Shown piece by piece: positions 13,481-23,840 of a stretch of 64,000 bases of DNA. Both the position numbers and the translations under genes were made by a program. The stretch covers positions 12,851,657 to 12,915,656 of the forward strand of contig NC_039482.1 of the NCBI RefSeq assembly GCF_003590095.1, in the 5' to 3' direction. The stretch comes from Trichoplusia ni. Lineage: Eukaryota > Arthropoda > Insecta > Lepidoptera > Noctuidae. Every line of letters begins with the position of its first letter. Positions within the stretch are counted from its first letter, which is position 1. The notes beneath the pieces are model-generated. The model did not search any database and was not told where the DNA came from. It worked only from the letters and a program-made list of their open reading frames with translations.

Positions 13481-15505
13481 AAAACTGTCCAAGTAGTCTA
13501 TTGTTTTCGATTTCTCTCTATTTTCAATAGAAAAAACATCATAATTGACTATCCTTAAAAATTATCTCAGTAGATGGGTATTTTTTACTTAAATATCAAA
13601 TCAAAAAAGTATTCGCAAATGAGTTCACGGTTTCAAGGTTTAAGCGTTCTAAAAACAATAATTAATTTAAATATATTCGGTGTTACATCGTTACATCTTA
13701 TCAACTCTTTAACGCTTAGTTTATATTCCTTCCTTGTTCAGTATTTGTTAACTTAGTAATTGAAAGGTTAATTTTTTTTCACTGTATATTTTAGAAAAAG
13801 CGTTTTTGCTTTATATGAGCACATTTAGTCGCCGTTTTCTTTTTTATTTATGGTTTAAGAAAACTTTTTTTCCTTTTGTGTAGACTATGGTTATGTAGTA
13901 ACTATGTAGTAATCTGTGACTATGGTTAGATATAACCTTCTAGTACCTCGATTTCTACGCACAATTTACGAGTAAAGTACTATCCGCTGATGTGAACACA
14001 AATTAATGATTTGTTTACATACAATTCAATAGCGTCAACAAAATAAGTAATCGCTACATCAACAAACTTGAAGATCAAAGTCTGTTATACTAAAACGACC
14101 TTTGATTGACTAGATTTCAATATGTCGACAAAAACACTACAATTTCTATATAGGAAAAGTAGTCAGTCAAGCCGAGTATAGTGACTATCACCTGTTTCAT
14201 TAATTAAATAACTGTTTTAAATATTTTGATAAGTAATTAAGTGGCATATATATCTACGATTATGCGGGTGAGTGTAAATGACTTATTTTTCGTTAATAAT
14301 AACAATTACAAAGCCTATTTTTCCATAAATTCCAATACTTCAAAATTCATACGGTTGATTTTTTATGTTTTGTTTCAAATAATGTGTAGAATATATCGTT
14401 TTAATACTTGTGTACAAAATCTTAAAATATATCACATTTTTACATGTACTTAGAACTCAAAACATCAAAGCTGACCAATAACAAAACTATTATAATACAC
14501 TACACGATTATTAATCCCATGCTCATCAAAATCCTCTTTCTAATATTAAATTATCTCGCTAGATATATGATTAATATCGCAAACCACTAAACTTTCTTCG
14601 AGATTATTTATAACATCAAAAGAGGTTAAGCACTCACATTGTCAGGTCGTTTGTGACTTCACCTCGTTGCTAACGAGATTGAAATATTAGTTGCATTCTT
14701 ACCTTCGACGTTATTGGCTTTATAATATGAAAAGCCGTCAAACTGCTTTCCATAACCTCTTTTATAAAGATTGATTAATATTAACGGGCCATATTTCTCA
14801 TAGGAGATAAACTTTGAAACCGTACAAGAAAAAGTGTAAAAGAATTGCTATTCTGTAATAATTTAAAAATATTTGTACATTTTGTCCCTGACTTATGCCC
14901 TTAAAATATAGCTCATGTTATATTTTATGTTACAATAAGGAAGTAAGAGATTACAGCATTCAAAATATTATTCCACGCCTTATCAGTGTCTGAGCCAAAG
15001 ATAAGCTCTGAATTGCTCTGATTTAATTTCTTATCAAAGTCAGTAAACCGTTACAGTATAAGTTATGTAATTTTGAACTTTATACCTTTGAAACAAGGTC
15101 CAGAATTACCTGGCCTCTGATTACATCTAAGTTGCAATTAACATATAAATTATAAAATATTCCGCTTTCGATAATTTTTATATACAACAGGCATATTTCT
15201 TGACCACTGACCTCGTTAATTTGTATTGCGCTGTGGACTTGGGCCGTGCGTTGCAGCGTTACTCTCGAGATAAAGATCATTATAATGTTTACTGCGATCA
15301 AAGACGCGCCGTCATTAGATGACATTAATTTCTTCCAACTGAATAAGGAGTCGTGTATCAATCGTACTTGACATTTCACCGGTATCGTTTGATCTTCTAA
15401 ATAGACTGTACGAACCTTTTATTATGTTAAATGTCGTTGTTATTACTATTATTGCAATATTCATAGTTACAAATGTTATTAACAAGATGTTTTCTATCTT
15501 TCCAG
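13481..15505 (+). other. 5' flank and probable leader intron of the 1,075-residue gene
   Basis: There is no supported coding sequence. It ends with a good splice acceptor (TTTTCTATCTTTCCAG) immediately before the ATG at 15,506. This implies an upstream non-coding exon somewhere in this region or further left; I could not place it. Confidence 0.55.
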
Positions 15506-18500
15506 ATGGATAGCAGCTCTGAAGCGATGGAGTTGAGGCGGGAGTTGGAGGCGGTGAGGAACGCGCTGCAGCAGCAGTCCGAGTCCGTCCTGAAGCAGAG
15601 GCACCAGCTAGTCGAGGCTGGGCACGCGCTCGTAGCGCGAGACAAGAAACACGCGCAGGAACGCCGGCTCAGACAGGACCAACTCGCACTAGTACTGCGA
15701 TCGCTAGTCCTTCTAGAATCCCGCCTAACCAGGGAACAGAAACAAATACATGTCGCACTCCACCAGAAAGAGAAAATCATCAAATCACAACAAGAAGAAA
15801 TTGCAAAACTTAAAGCTCGCAAATCTTACTGCAGTAATTGCCAGCAGCTGCTCGGGTTCACAAGCGAACAGACCAACATAGAAACAGATCCCGAGTTCCA
15901 AAGCCTAGAGAGCACAGATTCCAGATTCCAAAATACATTCGTTAGGAGCTGTAGCTATCGTGAAAGAAATTCTCCACCGGTATTCCAAAAAAATACTAGG
16001 TTAAGTAAGAGCTTCCAGTACCAGTTACCGAAGAGTGACATAGTTTACGGCAATACTAGCTCCAGTGAAGAAGGCAACACCGCCAGCGTCGGCAACAAAG
16101 GCACATTCATTAAAAACAAACAAGCTTTCGTTCGACGAGATGTCTTCAGAAGGTCGAGGAAATACTCGGGAAGAAAGAATAACAACAAGTATGTTGAAAA
16201 CACGCCAAAAGGCTACAATAATCAGGCAAACAACAGTAGTAGTGCCGAAGAATGCATCGGTATGAGTTATCAAGTGAACCACGATGATAATGACTTAACT
16301 GCAAGTCAAATAGCCAATGATATAAGAAGAGCGTCTCTTAAAATAGACCAACTCATTGGTGAGGCTGCCAAAAAGGAAGTAGGCAACACCACAAGTGATT
16401 CCGAAAAAACCTATTCCACAAAAATGGAACGGTTACATGGAATGAAGAGACAAGCATCTGATGAAATTAAAGCGAACAGACAACTTTTCTTGAGCAACGT
16501 TTTGAATGAAGAAACCGCTGAGAAGCCTTGGTATTGCAATGTTAGCGATCCGGAACAAGAAGGAGATTGTTTGGATCAAAGACCGTTAAACAATAAATCA
16601 AAATCTACAGAGGATCTGCTTGGAGTTGGTTACAATAGCGGTATACGTGAAGCAGCCGTAGTGTCTGCTAAGAACGAAATATTGTGCAATAATATAATGA
16701 ACAACAATGAAAGGTTTAGTTCAAGATTCGATGATAAAAATAATAACATAGAAATGAATCTTAACAAACAAGCTGAAATAACTGAAATCAATGAAAACTG
16801 GTACGCTAGCACTAGTGACGCAGATGAAAATCCAACAAATGAAATATATAAAAATAATCCAGTGCTTGAGTGCGTAAATCAAATCTTACTGCAAAATTCA
16901 TTAGACGATAGCAGTAATGACAACTCGAAATCGAGTGAAGCACCGAGCCCTAAATCATCAGCTAAACGTGTACAGTTTTCAACACTAAACAGCATCTCTT
17001 ACGATGAAAAAGTAAGAAGTAATAACACACTACCCAGATCCGATAAGAGAGCTAATAAAATCGTTAAATTCAGCTTAGAGACTGCCTCCGAACACAGCTA
17101 TGAGGTTCCGAACACCGCTCAAGGTTTCCAATACGAGATACAGAGTTTATACAGCAATGAGTATGAACCAATCATTACAAAAGGTAATGAAGCCACCAAA
17201 CCTGCGCCTCTGCCCCGCACCGTACAAGCTATTGACAAGCCAGCCGTCCCTAAAATTAGAGGCTCAATCGTTAAAAATATGGCGGCTAATTTAGAAAACC
17301 GCAACATCAACAACGCCGCAGAAAAGAAGATTGATAATGATCTCGGATCGATGAAGATATTTAATAAGAGAAAAGTGCCAAGAACTCCCCCCGCCCTGCC
17401 GCCCAAGCCAAAGAACCTTTCGGCTAAATGGAAAGCTGAAAATGCTGTCAAACAAATGACAGAACAGATAGACTCTGAAGCCGTTGCGGCTAACCAACGG
17501 GTTGCAGATGTTAAGACGAGAAAAGTGGGACAAGTAGCAACAGTTAACAATATTGAGCCGGACTACTGCTCCATTTCTGAGATAAATGTTCCAGTAGTCA
17601 GCAATGGAAAGAGGGAGTTGCTACTTACACAGCCAACCGTTGAGATTCACAACGAACAGTACCCGGTACACGCTGTGAGCCCAAGAAACAGTGTCGCTAA
17701 AGTGGTATCCCTGCCGCGGATCCAGAACAAGATCAGCGACAAAGACATTCCCAAACTTCCTCACGTCACTGAGATCATCATCCCTGATGAAGATGACAAA
17801 CAAACAAGTGAAGAACAAAACCGCTCCTTCGCGCAAACGACTGACAGTTACTTGCCTAACTTTGCTATGCATCCTCTGCAGCCAAAATTAGACCCACGTG
17901 CTTCAATCCAAATGGGCAACTCTGTATCTTCCATTCTCTCAGAGATCAACAAGGGCGGCAAGGGAGGCAACAAGCAGATCAATCTGACTGAACTAGACAA
18001 CCAGTTTAATCACGGTCCCGAAAAGGCCCAACAAATAAATGCGGAAATGCATAAAGCTGAATATTTTGACGACATCGACAAATTTGATTTGTCTCAGAAT
18101 TTTGAAGAGTTTAAGATAGACGATGAACTCGGCAGCATAGTTGCAGAGGAATACCGCATCAGCTCTGGCAGCAGTGACGGTTCCATGTCGGACGTCGTGA
18201 CCGAACACCTTACTAATGTACCTGATAGAGACAAGCAGCATAATACGAGTCACAAGGATGACAGTGAAAAAACTGAAAATTTTCTCGGGAACAACGAGAG
18301 CGCCTTGAACAAGGGCTTGTCGAAGAACGCTAAGTTGTCTAATAAGCCTGATCTCCTTTCAAATATAGAGAATTTAGAGACTGAATCTGTGAGGAACTCA
18401 GACATCGAGTCGAGTAACTCGTCTGGCAGCAACAGCGGCTCCTACAACACGGTGAAATGCGAGCCGAGGATGGTGCTGAACAACAACCCTGAGATAAACG

Positions 18501-18733
18501 CGCCCAGGACGAAGGGCTCCTTCGACTTCTTCTTAGAGACATCTGGTCTTAGTTCTAAGTCTATCTTCACGCCAAGCAAGAACTACATCGGCCTGAGGCC
18601 CCCTAGTGCCAACCACAAGAGTGTGCTAAAGCCTAAGGACATTAAGATGCGCGTTAAGAATACTATTGCAACGAACAAAATCAACGAGAAGCCTATGACG
18701 ACTGCTATTAAATACTTCGAGCCCTATGTGTAA
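15506..18733 (+). CDS. Uncharacterised 1,075-residue protein, N-terminal coiled coil and long disordered tail
   Basis: One large coding exon begins right after a splice acceptor. I chose ATG 15,506 because the frame upstream of it is intron. Residues 1-100 are a charged, heptad-like coiled coil (MDSSSEAMELRRELEAVRNA onward, rich in Q, E, R and L). A C-x2-C pair (SYCSNCQQLL) follows near residue 106. Most of the rest is low-complexity N/S/K/E sequence typical of disorder. It contains basophilic-kinase-like sites (RRASL, KSKSTEDLL) and a proline-rich stretch PPALPPKPK near residue 630 that could bind SH3 domains. The last ~70 residues (GSFDFFLETSGL to IKYFEPYV) look more constrained. I do not recognise the family; a scaffold or adaptor is a guess from this architecture. 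A possible AATAAA lies at 19,000-19,005, so its transcript may converge on the next gene. Confidence 0.9.
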   Translation: MDSSSEAMELRRELEAVRNALQQQSESVLKQRHQLVEAGHALVARDKKHAQERRLRQDQLALVLRSLVLLESRLTREQKQIHVALHQKEKIIKSQQEEIAKLKARKSYCSNCQQLLGFTSEQTNIETDPEFQSLESTDSRFQNTFVRSCSYRERNSPPVFQKNTRLSKSFQYQLPKSDIVYGNTSSSEEGNTASVGNKGTFIKNKQAFVRRDVFRRSRKYSGRKNNNKYVENTPKGYNNQANNSSSAEECIGMSYQVNHDDNDLTASQIANDIRRASLKIDQLIGEAAKKEVGNTTSDSEKTYSTKMERLHGMKRQASDEIKANRQLFLSNVLNEETAEKPWYCNVSDPEQEGDCLDQRPLNNKSKSTEDLLGVGYNSGIREAAVVSAKNEILCNNIMNNNERFSSRFDDKNNNIEMNLNKQAEITEINENWYASTSDADENPTNEIYKNNPVLECVNQILLQNSLDDSSNDNSKSSEAPSPKSSAKRVQFSTLNSISYDEKVRSNNTLPRSDKRANKIVKFSLETASEHSYEVPNTAQGFQYEIQSLYSNEYEPIITKGNEATKPAPLPRTVQAIDKPAVPKIRGSIVKNMAANLENRNINNAAEKKIDNDLGSMKIFNKRKVPRTPPALPPKPKNLSAKWKAENAVKQMTEQIDSEAVAANQRVADVKTRKVGQVATVNNIEPDYCSISEINVPVVSNGKRELLLTQPTVEIHNEQYPVHAVSPRNSVAKVVSLPRIQNKISDKDIPKLPHVTEIIIPDEDDKQTSEEQNRSFAQTTDSYLPNFAMHPLQPKLDPRASIQMGNSVSSILSEINKGGKGGNKQINLTELDNQFNHGPEKAQQINAEMHKAEYFDDIDKFDLSQNFEEFKIDDELGSIVAEEYRISSGSSDGSMSDVVTEHLTNVPDRDKQHNTSHKDDSEKTENFLGNNESALNKGLSKNAKLSNKPDLLSNIENLETESVRNSDIESSNSSGSNSGSYNTVKCEPRMVLNNNPEINAPRTKGSFDFFLETSGLSSKSIFTPSKNYIGLRPPSANHKSVLKPKDIKMRVKNTIATNKINEKPMTTAIKYFEPYV

Positions 18734-19157
18734 ACTTATTGTTAGCTAGGTATTATGTGTTATGTTAATGAAATGCTTAAATCTATTTATTGTAAAAATG
18801 AACTTGCCGGCGTAATACTATGTACTAATGTATTTATGTTATTGTAAATATTTGAATTAGTTATTTTACAATTATAAAATATTTAACATTTATTTTTGCT
18901 GTTTTATTTGATTGACTTTCAAATGTAAAATATCCCATACATATAATAGAAGCATGTTAACTGTAGGTTGAGATTTTAAAATATTTAGTTGAAGTGAAAA
19001 ATAAAAGGAAGATATAAATTAAAACACTGTATTTGTCATATAAATCACATTTGTCTCTTAAATCTAAAATAATAATATATTACTATCTGTACAGACTAAT
19101 TTATCTTATACATATTAAATAAGAAATAAATAGTTTTAAATCCATATTCCACCAGCA

Positions 19158-19667
19158 TCACCTGCTGCGCTTATTACGAATATACGCTTTTGCGGTATCC
19201 TTGAACTGTCTGAATATATTCAGGCGCTTGTTACTGCCCAGGCCCGAGTCCAGGGTGTCGGTGGAGCCTGCTTTACTACTCCTGCTCTCGTAGTCCTCCA
19301 AATACTCCTCCATACATCTGTCAGAGTCTGATGATGACGTCGCTACGGAGTCCGCACTTCCGTAACAGCTGGAGCGGTCCAGATCCGTGAGCTCTGTGAG
19401 TGAAGGTATTCTAGCGCAGGATATGTCGGCGAACGAGTCGTTGACTTTGATGTTGTCTCTCCTCCTCCTCCGGACTTCGACTCGGGAGTACGGCGTCGGT
19501 CTCCGGCGGGCCCTCAGGAACTCCTCCGACGAGAACGTCGTGCTCGGCAGGTCTACGACAGCCGGCAGACACGGGGACAGGTCCTCGGGAGTCTCCAGGT
19601 CGACAGGCGTCCCCCACTTGCGGTCCAAGGCACGGAAAGCGACAGACAAATGTAGATGTAGTTCCAT
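19158..19667 (-). CDS. Uncharacterised 169-residue protein, left copy of an inverted gene pair
   Basis: An intronless frame, starting ATG-GAA, encodes a basic, serine-rich protein. It opens with MELHLHLSVAFRALDRKWGT, then has an acidic/proline segment, an arginine cluster (RRRRRDN), an acidic serine run (SSSDSDRCMEEYLEDYE) and a basic C-terminus (RQFKDTAKAYIRNKRSR). No transmembrane segment, signal peptide or familiar domain is visible. The copy at 21,516 differs by eye at only six of 510 bases: three change residues (V/A in RVEVRRR, D/E in LTDLDRS, A/T in SSKAGST) and three are silent. The coding part is much more GC-rich than its surroundings. Both copies are intact, so both are probably expressed. 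Function unknown. Confidence 0.85.
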   Translation of the reverse strand: MELHLHLSVAFRALDRKWGTPVDLETPEDLSPCLPAVVDLPSTTFSSEEFLRARRRPTPYSRVEVRRRRRDNIKVNDSFADISCARIPSLTELTDLDRSSCYGSADSVATSSSDSDRCMEEYLEDYESRSSKAGSTDTLDSGLGSNKRLNIFRQFKDTAKAYIRNKRSR

Positions 19668-20697
19668 TCTGATTTGGTGTTTCTCAATTGAAAGTTGGCA
19701 GGTTTATGATGGGATTAATGATTTGCAGTCGTATTTAAATGGCATGAACCCCACCCGATCTTTTATTTTAATTACTAAGTTATATCTAGCACCCAATTAT
19801 TAATAGGGTGCTAATTCCTTACAGTTAGCATGCGTTAATTAAGTGTCAAGTAGTAAACTGCTGGTAATGGCTTAATAAATAATGACGTGGTAATTAAATG
19901 TGTATTTTAAACTATGAGTTTAAGGCAATAGATCTCGTAACATTTGATATTAAATTAAGTGATTAAGTGTGCCTTATGCTACTAAATAAGTATCTACTTT
20001 ATTGAATTGCTTTATTACTACCGTGGTGCAACGACTGTGTGATATAAATTGCAATTAACCAGTAAATTACCACATACTAACTTGTTCATAAATACAGGTA
20101 GCAGTCAATTAAAATGTGTGCCATTGATTAATGTAGATTTTCAATGGACTATAACAGATATAATATGAACCCCTTTTTAAACACCAAATCTGGAAAACAA
20201 TCTTTGGTAAGGTGTTTAAAAGGGGAACCTAACTAATAACTGAGTTTTTAAGTAAATTCTTCACGACATGAATTATTTTTGTACACGCTGCCATCTAGCG
20301 AGCCAACGAATTATCACTTAAACAAAATGCGTCTCATTTCATCCCGCCATGCGCCAGTCTTATTCACCCTATTTTATAGTTATTTAATTTTTATAGCTCC
20401 TATATATGAGTCATATATCGAATAAGTCAGACTAGTAACTAATCCTCAATTAATAAACCCGTTGCACTAGCTACCTACGTCTACTATCATTTACTTGTCC
20501 TCTTTGATAATCACTTAGGTAGGCTGCAATTAATCAACTTCTATTATTAATTGATTAATAATTAATAATAGGACTGCAATCAATTAACTTCTCATTACGT
20601 AACGGGCTCATAATTAAGTAATCAAGAATTGAAACCTAGAGTTAATAGTTTGATACACTTTTAATTGATTTAATTAATTATTACATCAGCCTTTAAT

Positions 20698-20745
20698 TAT
20701 CCCGCTGTTGGGTGATGGCCTCTTCCCATAGAGAAAGACTGAGTG
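20698..20745 (-). repeat. RTE-like LINE tail fragment, reverse
   Basis: CCCGCTGTTGGGTGATGGCCTC followed by a CCCATAGAGAAAG segment is the reverse complement of the 'GAGGCCTATGCCC..CAGTGGG' block seen in the plus orientation at 23,430. Confidence 0.5.
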
Positions 20746-21207
20746 AAAGCGATAATCACAGCGTTACATTAACTTTACATTTTGAGAAAAAATAATAATA
20801 TGTAGATAATAATAGATAACCATTAGAATTTTAAACCCACTGTAGGTTATAGAAGTGGCAGAAACATAGTCCGGTATAGAAATTAAAGCCTACACTCAGG
20901 CTAACTGCTCTCAATTTAATTGAATCCTTGGGTTTTACAAACATTTAAGTGTGCATCGTGCACCTAGACTCAGAACAAACATTCGTGAATCACACATGCT
21001 TGGCAAATCAATAAATCCCATGCTGGGTATCCAACCAGCGCCACATCGTCGCCCATTGTCGGTTTGACCTATCCCCTATGACATGGTTGGTGATCTACAT
21101 CACTCGGCTGTCCGTCCGGTCATACGTTTTGTTAGAATACAGGGACAATTGAATATTTAATTTGCGAAATGTACCACCTATAAAAAAAAGAGGCGAGGGA
21201 AAACGTA

Positions 21208-21258
21208 GTACCTAAGTATTCCGAGTTGCCTTGTAGGCAACTCGGAATACTTAGGTAC
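21208..21258. repeat. Perfect foldback, 23-bp arms and 5-nt loop
   Basis: The arm 21,208-21,230 (GTACCTAAG...GAGTTGCC) is exactly complementary to 21,236-21,258, with loop TTGTA. It lies in the spacer between the twin genes, nearer the right copy. Confidence 0.9.
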
Positions 21259-21515
21259 CTAGTACTTACCTACTTAACAATGCCCTAATCGATTATTTCC
21301 CACCTGTGCCTTCGAGTAAATTAACGTACTCGATTAATTAATCATCTGACACCCACTTAATAATTACTTCGCGCCTAATTTATAATTAGCACCTCATTAT
21401 AATTACTAATTTGATTAAAATATCGGGTGGGGGTGCATAATAATTTAAATAAGCCTGCAAATCATTAATCCCATCATAAACCTGCCAACTTTCAATTGAG
21501 AAACATCAGATCAGA

Positions 21516-22025
21516 ATGGAGCTACATCTACATTTGTCTGTCGCTTTCCGTGCCTTGGACCGCAAGTGGGGGACGCCTGTCGACCTGGAGACTCCCGAGG
21601 ACCTGTCCCCGTGTCTGCCGGCTGTCGTAGACCTGCCGAGCACGACGTTCTCGTCGGAGGAGTTCCTGAGGGCCCGCCGGAGACCGACGCCGTACTCCCG
21701 AGTCGAAGCCCGGAGGAGGAGGAGAGACAACATCAAAGTCAACGACTCGTTCGCCGACATATCCTGCGCTAGAATACCTTCACTCACAGAGCTCACGGAT
21801 CTGGAGCGCTCCAGCTGTTACGGAAGTGCGGACTCCGTAGCGACGTCATCATCAGACTCTGACAGATGTATGGAGGAGTATTTGGAGGACTACGAGAGCA
21901 GGAGTAGTAAAACAGGTTCCACCGACACCCTGGACTCGGGCCTGGGCAGTAACAAGCGCCTGAATATATTCAGACAGTTCAAGGATACCGCTAAAGCGTA
22001 TATTCGTAATAAGCGCAGCAGGTGA
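21516..22025 (+). CDS. Uncharacterised 169-residue protein, right copy of an inverted gene pair
   Basis: This is an intact intronless frame, the inverted twin of 19,158-19,667, and shares its layout: hydrophobic N-terminal segment, arginine cluster, acidic serine run, basic C-terminus. The start ATG is preceded by a block nearly identical to that of the other copy (CAATTGAGAAAC) and, about 70 bases further up, by a TTTAAATA box at 21,444-21,451 that could act as a TATA element. The distal upstream and 3' flanking sequences have diverged, so the copies may differ in regulation while making almost the same protein. I do not recognise the family. Confidence 0.85.
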   Translation: MELHLHLSVAFRALDRKWGTPVDLETPEDLSPCLPAVVDLPSTTFSSEEFLRARRRPTPYSRVEARRRRRDNIKVNDSFADISCARIPSLTELTDLERSSCYGSADSVATSSSDSDRCMEEYLEDYESRSSKTGSTDTLDSGLGSNKRLNIFRQFKDTAKAYIRNKRSR

Positions 22026-22319
22026 TGCTGGTGTAAAATAGAGAATTTAGATTTAGAATTATTTTTTCTCTATGGAATGTAAGATAAATTAGTCTGTACA
22101 GATAGTAATATATTATTATTTAAGATTTAAGTGACAAATGTAAATTATATTTTTAATGCCTAAATTGTTTTATTAATTTGTATCCTCTTTTTGCTCTCTT
22201 CCCTTTTTTTTGTTTATCTATCCTTACCCCTATATAAATTAGAAACAAGTGTATTTCGACGAAATATTTTATTTTTTACTACAAATACTTAAACATAGTT
22301 TTTTTATTAATTTATTTAT

Positions 22320-23840
22320 TCATATTTTAGGTTTACTCCTCTTTTTCTTCTTTGATCCTTTATCATCTTTCTTTTTCAAATCTTTCTTCTGCACCTAGAA
22401 TAAGAGATAAGAAATATTTTGTAAATTTATGTATAATGGCTTTTAATGAAAATAAATTTTAATTGTGTTTAAATACAAGCAGTTTTTTTTACAATTACAT
22501 TCAACTAAGGAGGACCAATGACTAAAAAAAATAATTAAAAATGAATAAAAGGAATTAAATGAAAAAAAGGAATCTCATACAATTAATGTCCAGTCACAAA
22601 AGACATTCAACAAATATTGATAATGTGAAGTAGGCAGTTAAAAGAGCACACACAACGCCACAAATCATCAACATATTTATATATCTCTTTTGGTCTTCAT
22701 GAGACATCTGCAAAGCAATATTTATTTATAAAAGCTTAGACTGATTCATTATTAAATGATGTAACTGGCGGGATCGCCAGATTCGACGCGATCCCGCCGC
22801 GTCTGCTCATGATTAAGGACTCCGGTTGGGTCCGAAACTAGTCGGGCTACCCCGATAAATACAGGTGAGTAAACCGTTACATCATTTAATAATTTTATTT
22901 ATATTACTACTTAATACTAAATTCCCAATTAGTTACATGTACTATGCAAAGTGTGGAACTTAAAAATTAAATATGTAAAACTTGTTTACTGTATTAGCAA
23001 AAGTAGTAGGAAAGGAATATAAGGTGAGATCTTCAGTGAAGTACATAAAAAAATAATATTATCTATAGTTACCTTTCCATAACTGCTGAGTAAGTGTCCA
23101 ACATCATTGTTTACAGTCTTCTTCTTCTTGCCTGCTGTTTTTAAAATACTTTTAGATTTCATCTGCTCTTTCTCCTCCATCTCCTTCAATTTCTCCTGTT
23201 TTCTCTTCTGCATAAGTTCTTTGTAATTTACATACTCTTTTTTAGGTGGTTTGGCTCCTGAAAATGTTAAAATACAATTTTACTTAATTTTTTAGGTGAA
23301 ATAGCTAATGTATCTTACATTTTGTACTGTTAAATGTAAAGATACAAGTAATCCAATTTCGTATAGCTAATCTTCGGGTCGAGTCTGGATGAGACTGGCA
23401 CAGGACCGTAGACATTGGCACGAGAAAGGGGAGGCCTATGCCCATCAGTGGGATGACACAAAGCTGTGGAGATGATGACGAATCTTCGATTTAATCGATC
23501 ACTTTCAATGAGTATTTGAGTACTCGATGGTATGGCGGACTTGACATTTGTTTTTAAACATGTACTCAGGATACTAACCTAAACTAACAGCTAACGCAAT
23601 TCTAGCTTCTTCTTTCTTTGTAGGATCAAAACCAGACATTCCAAACTTAACAACCTCGTGACGAATCTTCTTTAAATCTAAATCTTTACTTAAATTCCGA
23701 GTCCTCTGATTTATTTCATTATTTTCAGCATGATCCTGTACTTGCTTCTTTTTAGCTTTATGTGCCTCAAACTTCACAAATTTAAAGTTTGTTTCTGCAT
23801 TTTTTAAGGCAAGCGCCGCTTTTGTCATTATAAGCGACAT
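22320..23840 (-). CDS. C1orf131-like protein (DUF4602 family), three exons
   Basis: Exons read on the minus strand are 23,840-23,579, 23,257-23,073 and 22,394-22,320. All borders are GT-AG and the phases join to give 173 residues. The conserved core crosses the first splice: KFGMSGFDPTKKEEARIALA, then VSLGAKPPKKEYVNYKELM. This is the signature I know from human C1orf131 (DUF4602), a nucleolar factor linked to the small-subunit processome. The C-terminal third is almost all lysine (AGKKKKT, KKKDDKGSKKKKRSK), which fits nucleolar targeting and RNA contact. AATAAA signals on the minus strand overlap and follow the stop codon (22,303-22,320). The gene is divergent from the SMYD3-like gene. Intron 2 contains a small inverted-repeat transposon. 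Confidence 0.85.
22748..22893. mobile_element. MITE with perfect 18-bp terminal inverted repeats
   Basis: ATTATTAAATGATGTAAC at 22,748-22,765 is exactly inverted at 22,876-22,893. The 146-bp element is GC-rich inside and contains a second inverted repeat, GGCGGGATCG (22,767) with CGATCCCGCC (22,789). It has no coding capacity and sits in intron 2 of the C1orf131-like gene. Similar GC-rich elements are dispersed in moth genomes, from memory. Confidence 0.75.
23373..23480 (+). repeat. 3' tail of an RTE-like LINE
   Basis: This is the best-preserved copy in the window. It has GGCACAGGACCGTAGACATTGG, then GAGGCCTATGCCCATCAGTG and a GATGATGACG end. It lies in intron 1 of the C1orf131-like gene, antisense to that gene. 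Confidence 0.65.

Larger units (their letters stand above)
19759..21421. other. Spacer between the divergent twin genes, TAAT-rich
   Basis: Non-coding sequence unusually dense in TAAT/ATTA cores, especially 20,530-20,700 (TTAATTGATTAATAATTAA and similar). It holds a perfect 23-bp foldback at 21,208-21,258, an imperfect foldback around 20,170-20,225 built on TTTAAACACC, and an RTE-like LINE fragment in reverse at 20,698-20,745. CCCACCTGTG at 21,300 includes a CAGGTG E-box. The spacer may hold shared regulatory sequence for both copies, which is inference from position. Confidence 0.5.
19040..22150. repeat. Large inverted duplication with ~720-bp arms and ~1.66-kb spacer
   Basis: The left arm (about 19,040-19,758) is the reverse complement of the right arm (about 21,422-22,150). 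Similarity includes a proximal-promoter block: ATCGGGTGGGG, a TTTAAATA box, and about 46 identical bases ending in CAATTGAGAAAC just before the start codon. The coding parts are about 99% identical by eye, whereas the 3' flanks match only in patches (for example GATAAATTAGTCTGTACAGA). Arm ends are approximate. Confidence 0.9.

Noticed and set aside
16025..18542. Several 60-143-codon frames within the 1,075-residue gene on both strands
   Set aside because: Shadows of the long frame in other phases.
19387..19803. 138-codon plus-strand frame, and its 96-codon minus-strand counterpart at 21,506-21,796
   Set aside because: Antisense shadows of the twin 169-residue genes; their mutual similarity only reflects the duplicated DNA.
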